A DNA stretch of 64,000 nt from Phytophthora colocasiae. Its lineage: Eukaryota; Oomycota; Peronosporomycetes; Peronosporales; Peronosporaceae. Numbering within the stretch: the first letter of the stretch is position 1; each line of letters opens with the position of its first letter. Below the pieces are notes generated by a model. The model searched no databases, was not told the origin of the DNA, and saw nothing but the letters and a program-made list of their open reading frames with translations. Shown here piece by piece: positions 1-9,750 of the stretch. The stretch spans positions 1,054,001 to 1,118,000 of the forward strand of contig JAGKQI010000094.1 of the NCBI GenBank assembly GCA_018806915.1, read 5' to 3'. The position numbers and the translations under genes were made by a program.

Positions 1-240
1 TCATAACGTTGCGCTGTGCAAGCGCTCATATCCAGTTGACACCGGTAAACCACATCTTTGCCAACAAGAAACGTGGACTTGCTGGCAAAAGTTCCATCTC
101 TTTTACCTTCCCAAACAAGTATATACTGCGGATGGCAACTTGAGACGCTCGTCCACAATTTATCAAGCGCAACAACCATTCTTGAAGATCAGACGTGAGC
201 AACAGCAGAAGAAAAAGACATGAAACAGTGAGTGAACCGT

Positions 241-378
241 GCTGACGAGTTCAAGAAGCTCTACACGCAGGTGATTGGCTGCTCCATCGACTCCAAGTTC
301 AAGTACTTAGCTTGGGTAAACACTCACTCCAAGAAGGGAGGTCTGGACCGTTGTCGAATGTTCGCAAAGTTTCTCTAA
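241..378 (+). pseudogene. 2-Cys peroxiredoxin gene fragment
   Basis: One open frame of about 45 codons ending in TAA resembles the middle of typical 2-Cys peroxiredoxins, just after the peroxidatic-cysteine region: a stretch beginning [18 protein letters not shown] and continuing LAWVNT...KKGGL. In the family this leads into a conserved IPLLAD block; here the frame diverges after KKGGL and stops. Neither catalytic cysteine motif nor the N-terminal half is present. It partly overlaps the lipase relic on the other strand. I read it as a dispersed, non-functional gene fragment. Confidence 0.6.
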
Positions 379-1000
379 GTCATTCACGGTTTGAAGCCGT
401 GATCGAGCCGAAACGAGAGACGAAATTGCCCCGTTGACAGTCTCGTGGGCGTCCTTGTTGTTGTATACACTGCTCCGTTGCTCTGTAGCCACCGGTAAAC
501 TTGCCAGCATCTTGACAAGCGACGAATAAACGTCGATAACCTCCGTGAAAAGTGAGAATCCGATGACATCCATGTGATCCAGACCAGTGAGTTGTTCCAT
601 TTGAGACAAATTTACCAATTTCTGACTTGCCACTCAATTTGATAAGTTCCCCCAGTCCATCGTGACTCATAGAAAGTATTGACAACACCATCATTAGGCT
701 GCCACTCAGAGGTGAGTTTGAGCGTGTCTGGAGCGTACCGACTACCTAGTAACACTGAAAGCGCGTCAAAGGCAAGATTCATAGTCAGCGGTTTCGGTAG
801 TGCGATCTTCTTGAGCTTCCAATTGACTGTCGAGAAGGTATCCACTGTGGCGTAGCTGTAGTAAGCATTGATCGCGTGAATAGAACAATACAATATGCAT
901 GTGATACTGTATTTACCGTAACTTATGTAAGCTTCCTTTGATATCCATTTTTGCTACGCGTGCTAGCCATTCTCCAATTTCCAGTCTCTTGCGCTGATCC
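307..1000 (-). pseudogene. decayed secreted-lipase-like gene
   Basis: Reading leftwards, three blocks in different frames look like one alpha/beta-hydrolase lipase. About 1000-910 gives a charged helix (GEWLARVAKMDIKGSLHKLR, then stop). About 893-615 gives YYSYATVDT, KPLTMNLAFDALSVLLGSRY and EWQPNDGVVNT. About 600-480 gives LDHMDVIGF followed by a helix. The NDGVVNT and DHMD(V/I)IG blocks match the C-terminal half of bacterial/oomycete-type lipases, where the histidine of DHMD is catalytic. At least one frame change separates the last two blocks, and no nucleophile-serine motif was seen. The frame stays open down to 307 but loses family resemblance. Introns could explain part of the break, but a pseudogene is more likely. 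Confidence 0.45.
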
Positions 1001-2093
1001 TTCATCCATTCTAAAATGCACTCGTACATCGTGGACCTGCCCAGTACTCAAGCTTTTAGCGACAATGTGATCGGTCATGTCGTCCAGCGAAGTTCGAGAC
1101 GGTGTGACCACGAAGAAGACCAGAAGGTTCACCAACCTCGAAGCCGTCATCGTCACGCTCCTTACCAACAAATACGACGAGGGTACACTATGGACACACC
1201 CGAGAGTCCTACCGAAGGGAATAGAGGAGCCTCAATGGAGCCCGCGCTACCGTCTTCCATCGTTGGGCTAATCGGCATGACCTTGTCGTCTAGACGGAAG
1301 AGAGCTTCATGCATAACATCAGACCTCAAGACTGCCAACGAGATCATCGCCACGAATAGCCATGTCCCAGCCGAATTACAACAAGTCATTGTCGCTGACG
1401 CCTTAGAGAAGAAGATCCGACGGCGAGAGAGCGTCCGGATCGCCCAGGCACGCTTCCGAGAGAAGAAGTTGAAGGCTCAAAACACCATCAGAAGTGCCAT
1501 CGCTAAGCTCAAGTCGGACATCAAATACCTGGAATCGAAGTCCAAGAAGTCGTTGCGTATTTCTATTGCTCCAACCAAGTGGGCCCTGGCTTCCGAGTAC
1601 TTTCGACAGTTCAACTGCTACGTTGCTTCACCTATAGCGTTTCGACCAACAGCATCTGAATATCTGCACGAGATGATGGATCCAGACGTACTGGTTGGAT
1701 CTCAGTTCGGTGTTGAGGCAGCGTTGGAGAACTGGAAGTTGTTCACCGTCTACTTTGAGGACGTCCACGTGGAGCTCAAGGATATGAAGATGCCTACACC
1801 CGACACGCTGGTTGCAAGCACTGTGACGAGTGTGTGTATCACGAACAAGACGCTCCGGAACGCGTTCCCACACTTGATTGACGATAGCGGCAAGCCGTCG
1901 GCTCAAGCTACCAGACTGTTGGGGGAGAAACTAGTGATGAAGGGCTCGGTCCTGTTCCGATGGGACTCTTCGACGGACAAAGTGATGCAGCTCCTCTCGC
2001 AGACAGAAATGCTGACATCAATGCTCAACGTGCTGCATAGTTTAGAGGATGTATCCTGTGTCTTTTGCAAGGCTCGCATCGTGCTTCACTAGT
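978..2093. repeat. left arm of large inverted repeat (bZIP copy 1)
   Basis: This segment is the reverse complement of about 14276-15378, with near identity through the bZIP coding body and visibly more mismatches in the first ~60 bp around the upstream ATG. Similarity is lost just past the stop codon. The arms enclose about 12 kb that holds the broken glycosyltransferase, the LTR element and two intact glycosyltransferases. Confidence 0.85.
1016..2092 (+). CDS. bZIP-like transcription factor, copy 1
   Basis: The frame encodes 358 aa, or 300 aa if the internal ATG at 1190 is the true start. Residues about 130-180 hold a basic region (EKKIRRRESVRIAQARFREKKLKAQN) running into a helix with spaced hydrophobics, as in the large oomycete bZIP family. 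The classic N-x7-R of bZIPs is replaced here (R-E-S-V-R-I-A-Q-A-R-F-R). The following 180 residues contain the W- and F-rich segment typical of these oomycete proteins. The likely role is DNA binding in the nucleus. A second copy lies inverted at 14272-15342; this one differs by a 9-nt in-frame insertion (residues RKR near position 100) and by small changes at both ends. The first 58 codons share DNA with another open frame (1077-1271), so the start is uncertain. Confidence 0.7.
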   Translation: MHSYIVDLPSTQAFSDNVIGHVVQRSSRRCDHEEDQKVHQPRSRHRHAPYQQIRRGYTMDTPESPTEGNRGASMEPALPSSIVGLIGMTLSSRRKRASCITSDLKTANEIIATNSHVPAELQQVIVADALEKKIRRRESVRIAQARFREKKLKAQNTIRSAIAKLKSDIKYLESKSKKSLRISIAPTKWALASEYFRQFNCYVASPIAFRPTASEYLHEMMDPDVLVGSQFGVEAALENWKLFTVYFEDVHVELKDMKMPTPDTLVASTVTSVCITNKTLRNAFPHLIDDSGKPSAQATRLLGEKLVMKGSVLFRWDSSTDKVMQLLSQTEMLTSMLNVLHSLEDVSCVFCKARIVLH

Positions 2094-2299
2094 AGGGATC
2101 GTTAAGTCATTTCAGGGGCGAGCTGTTGCTGCCAGTTCAGGCCAAAACGAAGCGTATCGTTTTTTGTTGGACGCAAATTTCACGACAGAAACATGTACGC
2201 AGTCAAACGAGAAATGTCAAACCGAACTCAAAAGGAAGTCTCTTCAAGTGTAATTTTGTGTGTAGTGCCCCAGTGATTGAAATACCTCCAAGCTGGTAA

Positions 2300-2596
2300 G
2301 GCAAAAGCCAACACGTTATCGAAGAATTCAGGGACCTGAAGCTTTATCTGGCCAAGAAAGGCAGCGCATGGTTGTCGGACGAGGACGCTGCGGTGCTGGA
2401 GCTGGAGAGAGGAAGAATCCACGAAGATATCCAGAAGTTGGTCGACGGAGAGCAGTTGAAGAACGAGACTATTTTGAAGTCGCTAGCCATTACCGAACAA
2501 GTTGACATACTGGTAGTGGTTCCACAGGAAAAATCAGTGGCTGTGCCATTTACGGGACTACGTACCAACCTCCGGACAAGAAAAACAGCCGCATGA
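2300..2596 (+). pseudogene. Crinkler (CRN) effector N-terminal relic
   Basis: From about 2303 one frame reads through a leucine-rich LKLYLAK block, the counterpart of the CRN translocation motif LxLFLAK. It continues with GSAWLSDEDAAVLELERG, HEDIQKLVDGEQL and VDILVVVPQE, which together match the CRN DI/DWL region ending in HVLVVVP. The start of the family N-terminus is missing or frame-broken (a TAA precedes about 2303), and no C-terminal effector domain follows. After the VVVP block the frame runs into a short inverted copy of the neighbouring glycosyltransferase tail and stops at 2594-2596. CRNs are host-targeted oomycete proteins; this copy is broken and cannot encode one. Confidence 0.7.
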
Positions 2597-2615
2597 GGTT
2601 TACGAGTGCGAGTTA
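2567..2615. repeat. 49-bp inverted repeat, left arm (partner 2830-2878)
   Basis: The reverse complement of 2830-2878 matches this arm at 46 of 49 positions. The right arm is the last coding part and stop of the broken glycosyltransferase on the minus strand (ELRTSGQEKRLHEV-stop). The left arm is fused to the 3' end of the CRN relic. The arms are separated by 214 bp, forming a 312-bp unit that is either a breakpoint scar from an inverted duplication or a small foldback element. Confidence 0.85.
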
Positions 2616-4157
2616 GGAAAAGTGAGTGAGATGCAAAGAGGCCGTAAATAATAGCGCTAAGATTCTCGATTGCGCCAATCATTTCGCAGCAGTTGCTCTG
2701 CTGTAGAGTGTTTATCTTTGAGTTGGTGTAGGGCGTGCGATTGCCTTCAGAGTGTGATCATAGATCACCTTGAGCATTGCCGAATGATGGCTCGTAAAAC
2801 CAATTTGAAACCAATCGCTGAAGGTTGCATAACTCGCACTCTTAAACCTCATGCAGCCGTTTTTCTTGTCCGGAGGTTCGTAATTCTCGCATTGAATGAG
2901 CAAAGAAGACAGTGTCGAAATAATACTGCTGCAGTGCTTTATCTGCTCGAATTGCTCGTTCTTCCGGTGTTGTATTCTCCAAAACATCCTTCACTGCATC
3001 ACACAGCGTCCCACTATCAAAGCCAGCTACCAGACCAGGGACATCTTGAAGTGCGTGCTCTTTAGTAGACGTCCCACCTAGAAACTGCTCTCCGTACGCT
3101 CCTGTTCTCGCTCGAATCAATGCGCCAGACGACGAAGTGATCAATTCGTTCATAGGAGCTATGTCGGTTGTGATGACAAACGCTCGAGCTGACCTTGCTT
3201 GGTTGATATAATGGCCGTAACCTTCCATTAGACTCGGACACAGGAAGAACCGACCTTCAGAAATGACCCGGCCGAATTGATCCGAAGGTAAATGACCGGA
3301 ATGAACGCGAATGTTGGAGCTATTGCCGATCTGCTCACCGTAGTCGCTCTTAAACGCGCCGTCGTAAAAATTCTGATCCATGTAGAGATCTAAAGAGGGG
3401 AAATCTGGTTGATTCAACCAACAGTCCAGTACTTAACGTGTTCCCTTTTGAGCACTTGAGCCAGCAGTGTGAATGAATGCCACGTCCGAGAAGTTTTTCT
3501 CCTGCATTGAGTCTTCTCTAGAACTTAAACGACTCCGTAGCGTTAACGCCAAGTTAGATGTCGTGTGACGTGTGTATATAACGCGAGTGCCACGTGGATT
3601 TCCTTCCTGCTTGAACCATTTCCGCAAGTATCTGGAACACACCGCCGTTTTGCACAAAATGACGTCCGCACGCCAATAATGTTGACTATGCAGCTCGTAC
3701 ATTTCGATATTAGGCATGAGATACACCGGCTTACTCTTAGGCCAGCCAATTTCATCCACCAATCCTTCCCAGAAGTGATTAAAGAAGAGAAGTGGAGTAT
3801 TCGGACACAGATCATGGTAGGAGACTGTGCGGTTGAGTGTTGTATCTTGAAATTGGACTTCAAACACCCACCGCGGGAGCATTCGGGACGCTAAAACTGT
3901 AAAATACACAGCATTTGATCAGTCTATAACTCTCTCAGCCGTAAGAATGTACGTACACTTCGTGTATGCTGCTGCATCTTCACAATATCCGAACGAGCGG
4001 ATTCCGGTTGGGACCATCACGTCCACATCCGGACAGTGTCGAAGCTTCTCGAGTAGTTTGGGATCCTTTTTATCTACCAGTTCGTGGATCTCTTCACTCT
4101 CATTGCGTCCGAACGTCCAAGGAATGACACTATCCTTATATTCAAGACAACCACGAT

Positions 4158-4439
4158 TGTCGCCGGATTACGGCCTTGATCAAGCTCCGATACGCAGGAT
4201 CATCAACAAGCAGCGTGGCCCTGAGCCTATCGGGGGCGATGTGGCACGCAGGCTTTGCATCACTGGATATGGTGCACGCGGCGCGACAGACTACGGGATG
4301 AAGGCACGTGCCGCTTCGCTCGACGCGAGCTGGCTATGGACACAGGAGCAGGAGGTCAAAGGTAGCTCGCTGCATTTGCATGATAAGCTTTCTCATTAAT
4401 CAACTTACCCTTTCAGGAAACACTCCGGGTTTCGCGACA
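4158..4439 (+). repeat. 5' LTR
   Basis: This 282-bp direct repeat runs from TGTCGCC to GCGACA. By eye it differs from the 3' copy at about seven places, five of them single-base insertions or deletions (for example a run of five versus four G) and two substitutions, giving roughly 97-98% identity. That suggests a fairly recent insertion. Confidence 0.93.
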
Positions 4440-4624
4440 AAGCTAGACTTTGCGCCTTCGAAGCGTTGAGTTTATTGATCCCGGAACTGCTGTCCGGATC
4501 ACTGTGGCGACGCGACTAAATACTACTGTAGTCTCGTTGACTAAGTGCGGTTTGAACTAAGTTCGACCTAAGTTCGGTTGAAGTGTTAAGTGCGGACAAC
4601 TTCAACGCAGGGACACGCTTCACT

Positions 4625-5700
4625 ATGGACGCTGATGGTGACGTGGAGATGTCGATCCCCAGCCAATATTCGAGGTTATCAAGGCACCAGAGCTGGCCAG
4701 CTGGAACGCAAGCTGCTCTGGTCGAGTGGCATCGTGAGTGGGAGCGCTACGAGGAGAGTATGCGCAACTGGCCGTTGTGCTACAACTGAGAAGACTATGA
4801 CCGTGTCATTGTCTACCGTGAGGAGTGCGGTAAGACGTCAAACGCTCAAGAACTTAGCGAAATATAAAAGTGCTGAAGAAACCTGTGGCATCTGGTCACT
4901 GATGCCGACATCAAAGCATGCCGTGGTATCAAGGTGCCACACGCTGAAGAACGAGTTTGTACCGGATGTCGCTTCTCTGTTCCGTGCGAACTTAAAGATG
5001 GACCTGTCGATTGATGACTGTGACGCGCGTGTGTTCCGCTACTACGAGGACTTTAACGGTATCGTCGAAGACAACGGTCTCCAAGGACTCATTGGCGCTG
5101 ATAATGGCGATGACCCTGACTACAAGAGCAAAATGAAGGCTCGGTGCCGACTGCTGGTGGAAAACCTGCAACCGCCTGTGCCTCAAGGCGCAAATTTCCC
5201 GACTTATCGATTTAGAGAGGCGTGACTGCAAAAGTGATGATGTTGCCCTCTTTGATCTGATATTAGAGCATGCAAAAATACAACAGCGGTTTCACCGTAT
5301 CTCGAAAGACTATGCTGCCAAGAGTGATGCCGTCAAGAACGACACCAAGGGAAGACGGACCGGAAGCACAGCGCGCTCAAGGTCCCAAGCCGACACCTCC
5401 ACGAGCGACACCCCAAGCGTCAAGCTCTTCTGCGCCTGTTCAGCTTGCGCGTGCTCCCCTAAGGAAGGCTGTTTGGTGTGCAAGGGCGAGCACTGGTTGA
5501 AGGACTGTCCTACCGCTACAGAGGCTCAGAAAGATGAAGCTTACGGAAACGGTACCAGGAAGCCAAGGAGAAGCGCTCTGGTACTCTCCGTTCAAAAGCA
5601 GCTCTCCATGCCTCACCGCCGGGCACCGTGGAATCAACGGTCTCCTCGAGGTCCATACATTCGAACACCGGTGCTGATAAGAGTGTTATCCTGAAGGCAT
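4625..5700 (+). pseudogene. gag of the LTR retrotransposon (frame-broken)
   Basis: The likely start is ATG at 4625 (MDADGDVEMSIP). The frame moves after about 4789 to a second segment (to about 5225) with helical capsid-like content and then to a third. Near 5475-5515 a zinc knuckle reads CLVCKGEHWLKDC, which has C-x2-C-x3-H-x4-C spacing, one residue shorter than the usual retroviral knuckle. It would form the particle and bind RNA in an intact element. Several shifts and stops interrupt it. Confidence 0.7.
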
Positions 5701-8700
5701 TGTCAATTCACTTAAAAGCAGTACAACCGCTGCTCGCTCCTGGTGACGCTGGGCACAAGTATTGAGGTCGAGATGGCGGACGGACGACATGTTAAATGCT
5801 GCCAGAAGTAGAGCTGGACCTCGAGCTTGTCTACCTAGCTGGTCAGTTGCAATGCGTGCGGTCTCGTGTTTGATTTTAGCAGGAAGAGATGAGTTTTTGC
5901 TTGGCCGAGATGCTTTGATGGAGTTGGGTATCGATGTTGAGGGGCAGTTGGCTCAACTTCCGGCCAGTCCGTCCCTCCCAGACAATGACATGGACGACTA
6001 TCCTGTTGGCGATGGACTTCCGGAAGCAGAGGAGCCGCCTGGTCCAATCACAACTCTCGATGATCTTATTGAACGGGCGATTACTATTGGGTTACCCTGC
6101 GGAACGCGCCCGACCGTCCGCGATATACTGTCACGCTTCCCAGACGTTTGGCGGGATGCTATTCCGCCCGTGATCCTCCTGCCCGTGTTGACCCCCTCCG
6201 TGACTGTCCAGGATGGCGCTGTGCCATACCGAAGTCCAGTCCGGAAGTATGCACCGCTGCAGGCTCAGTTCGTCAGGGAATATGTGAAGTCTCTCGTGAT
6301 AATGATCTTGTCGAGCCGAACAATGCTTCCAGATGGGCGTGCGCCGTCGTACCAGTTCGAAAGCCGGGCTCTCGTGACAAGTTCAGACTTACTATTGACT
6401 ACCGACCAGTCAACCAGGTCACGGTTCCCATTGCTGGTGCGATGCCGACGCACGCCACCACGCTCGAAGGCTCTTATGGGCAAGAAAAAGTTTTCTCTGT
6501 TTGATTTCAAAGATGGATTTTGGCAGCTCCTTTACATGAAGATAGCCAGGAGTTTTTCTCGTTTATCACGGAAGATGGAGTGTTTACCCCAAAGCGAGTT
6601 CCTCAATTGCCACCGACTCGGCGCTTCACTTCAGAGTACTATGCAACGAGTACTAAGCCCCATTGATCCCGCATTCGGCCCTTGTCTGGGTCGACGATGT
6701 GATTTTGTTTGCTGCCACGACCACTGAACTCCTGGCGGTGATCCGTCAATTTTCGAGCTGTACTGCTAACCTAAAGCTGAACATGGCGAAATGCTCATTG
6801 TATGAGCTCGAAGTGCGCTGGTGTGGTCGTCTAATTTCCGCCGATGGCGTCCGTCACGACCCATCCCGAGTAGCTGCACTCACTGCACTACCTTTGCCGG
6901 AGACTATTGCCGACTTGCAGTATTTTGTCCGTGCGACAAATTGGCTTCAAGACTCGCTGCCCGACTACGCCCGGATAATTGCACCACCGCAGAATAAGCT
7001 AAATTCCGAACGCAGCGTGTCGGCAGCCGCAACCGCAATGCGCTGAACGTGGCTACATCCTGGACGCAGTCGGAACAGGAAACCTATGACGCAGTGAAAG
7101 CGCTGGTCAGGGACTCAGCCCTGATGGTGTCTCCTGACCCGGAAGCTGAGCTGTTGGTTTTCACGGATGCAAGTCTCACAGGCTATTCCATCATTGTGAC
7201 CCAGGTCGTGGATTGGAATCCTGCTCTGCCCGTCACCAAACAGAAACATCAGCTGATTATCTGCAAGGGCACATTCAAGCATAACGAAACTCAGTGGACT
7301 ATTGTCAGAAAAGGAGGCCTTCCTGATAGTGAAAGCTTGCCAGGACCTGGAGTACCTACTGCTACGCCCCAAAGGTTTTCGACTTTATTGTGATCACTCG
7401 AAACCTCGTAGTACATTTTGCGCCCAACGATTCTTTGAAGAAACACGTCCGTGACCGACTACAACGTTGGGCGATGCGACTTTGTGGATTAAACTACACG
7501 ATCGGAGCACATTTCTGGCTCCGACAATATTTGGGCCGACATTGTATCGCGTTGGCACACTCGTGAAGTGGTTCGTGTTTGTGCAGTGCGAACGCGTGGT
7601 CGTCACGTGCCACCTGTAGAGGATCTTTCTGTCATTCGCCCTCAAGCTGATGCAGACTTTGTGTTTCCGACCTCATAAGCCATCGTGGAGGCACAACGTG
7701 CTGCTGGGCGTGAACAATCCTGCTTGCAATCAGTCCTCGTGGAGGAGGAAGGTGTAAGACTATCGACGGACGTCCGTGGATTCCCGCTGGTGCCAAAGAC
7801 CTGATTGCTCGCCTTTTGTTGTGGTACTGCGGTTCACAGGGGTCATCGCGGCCAAGAAGCGATGGTCTACACGTTGAAAGAGCGATTCCACATCGCTAAG
7901 CTGGAGGAAAAGCCTCAAAATTCGTCAGGCAGTGCCTACTTTGCAAACACTTCCAAAGGCTCTCGACTAATTCCCCGACCATACGGTCCTCTTCTCACGC
8001 CATCAGAAAGAAATGAAGTCGTCCACTGGGATTTTCTCTCTCGGTGACGGATATGGAGATTCGGCGTATCTCCTGGTTGCTTGTGAAAGATGGGCTTTCT
8101 CACTTTTGCGAATTATTCAGCACCCAACGGCGTATGTGGCAGCTGAAGCGCTTTTGATGTGGCATGCGCGATATGGACTACCGAAAATGCTAAAATCTGA
8201 TCAAGGTCATTTCCGCAACGAAATGGTGAAGCACGTAGCAGCCAGACTGAAGACTGAGCTCAATTTCACTCAGTGTATTCTCCGTGAAGCTTAATGGCAC
8301 GGTAGAGAGGCTGAACAAGGACGTTCTCCAGGTTTTCCGTGCGCTTTTGATGGAATATTCACTGGACAGCCACGAATGGCCCCTATTTGCTGCCTGCCAT
8401 ACAAGCGAATCTAAACCACACGCCCGTAAGCGGTCCCTAGCAGGCCACTCCCAGTCGAAGTATTCACCGGTTTACCTGCCTCGTCAGCACTGGATGTGCT
8501 AGTGATTCCTGAAAGTGAGACTGCAGCCGAGCGGGCCGTCGAGATCAGGGACATCAGCGACCAACTCGACCAGCTGCGCGCCTCCTGCACAAAAATGCAC
8601 CTCGAAGGTTGCCGACAGTAAGGAGCGCAAGCGACTGCAACATGCGAGCTCACAGAGGAATACCAGGTCAATTTTGATGTGGGTGACTACGTTTTGTGGT

Positions 8701-9127
8701 CTCGCATTGACCAAAGACTGCCTAACCACAAATTGCTGGGTCAGTGGCTTGGTCCTTTCAAGGTCATTGAAGCATTACCGCATCTCGTTCAAGATCGAAC
8801 GCTTGGTGACAGGCCGTGTCTACGAGGTGCATGCTTCTAGGCTGAAATTCTACGCGGACGCGACTCTAAACACGACTGAAGAACTCCTTGAGTTAGTGTC
8901 CAGACAAGGAATGGTGCTTGTGTTGGTGGCTTTCGGGACCATCGATTCAACGAAGAACGTGGACGATAGGGCTTCAGTCTCGTGGGCGGGACTCCAGGCG
9001 ATTAGAAAACTCCTGGGAGCCTCCTGGACATCCTGCTTCAAGATGTTCCGTGAAGGTGCAGGAGTACGTGGCAGTACCTGTTGACGAAGATGATGCGCTT
9101 CATATCTACAGATCGACTAAAAGATGA
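5701..9127 (+). pseudogene. pol of the LTR retrotransposon (frame-broken)
   Basis: Domains lie in Ty3/Gypsy order but in shifting frames. Protease remnants are near 5840-5950 (FLLGRDALMELGID). Reverse transcriptase spans about 6210-6930, with FRLTIDYRPVNQ, FSLFDFKDGFWQL and the catalytic box as WVDDVILFA near 6690 (the common form is YVDD or FVDD). RNase H is about 7050-7390 (LLVFTDASLTGYS). Integrase spans about 7800-8500, with a zinc-type HRGHRG start, SDQGHF and a NGTVERLNKD block carrying the catalytic glutamate. A GDYVLW...LLGQWLGPFKV integrase C-terminus is at 8680-8780. About 8900-9127 resembles a chromodomain (WAGLQAIENSWEP-like across frames). At least six frame changes are visible. 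Confidence 0.85.
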
Positions 9128-9158
9128 TACCTTGAAGCGATCGCGCTTTGGGAGGCGG

Positions 9159-9437
9159 TGTCGCCGGATTACGGCCTTGATCAAGCCCGATACGCAGGAT
9201 CATCAACAAGCAGCGTGGCCCTGAGCCTATCGGGGCGATGTGGCACGCAGGCTTTGCATCACTGGATATGGTGCACGCGGCGCGACAGACTACGGGATGA
9301 AGGCACGTGCCGCTCGCTCGACGCGAGCTAGCTATAGGACACAGGAGCAGGAGGTCAAAGGTAGCTCGCTGCATTTGCATGATAAGCTTTCTCATTAATC
9401 AACTTACCCTTTCGGAAACACCCCGGGTTTCGCGACA
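9159..9437 (+). repeat. 3' LTR
   Basis: A 279-bp copy of the 5' LTR ending GCGACA, followed directly by target duplication ACGAT and the remaining N-terminal exon of the interrupted glycosyltransferase. The junction restores the codons for LHRGC if the element is ignored, which fixes both ends of the element exactly. Confidence 0.93.
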
Positions 9438-9750
9438 ACGATGCAATGTCGCCTCGTGGATAATATCCTTCTCCTTAATCCGTTGGTCCAGTCCGTCTCG
9501 AACACTACGTCTGGATACAGATCGGGTCGGGATTCCTTGACTAGAACCGGCTCAGTGTTCCACACCGGACTGAGACCAGGAAACACCGACATCCCCGTGA
9601 GCGCGTACGTTAATGCTAATGGCACACACAGAAGCAGATACAGCCGTGCGACGGAACCATGTATCCGGCGTATCACCAACATGAGGAGACGGTTCAAATG
9701 AGATCCTACGGCTGCAAAACGACAACGTTTCTCGTTTATTATCGAGGTAC

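Larger units (their letters stand above)
4158..9437 (+). mobile_element. Ty3/Gypsy LTR retrotransposon with chromodomain-like end
   Basis: A 5,280-bp element with direct terminal repeats (4158-4439 and 9159-9437) that begin TGTCGC and end GCGACA. Target duplication ACGAT lies on both sides (4153-4157 and 9438-9442). A purine-rich tract (about 9150-9158) immediately precedes the 3' LTR. Inside are gag with a zinc knuckle, protease, reverse transcriptase, RNase H, integrase and a terminal chromodomain-like segment; integrase following RNase H places it in Ty3/Gypsy. No clear tRNA primer-binding site was recognised after the 5' LTR. It is inserted in the first exon of a glycosyltransferase gene, opposite to that gene's direction. 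Many frame changes mean this copy cannot encode its own proteins. Confidence 0.93.

Noticed and set aside
4440..4470. tRNA primer-binding site after the 5' LTR
   Set aside because: The sequence after the LTR does not show a clear TGG-starting complement to a tRNA 3' end, so no site is claimed.
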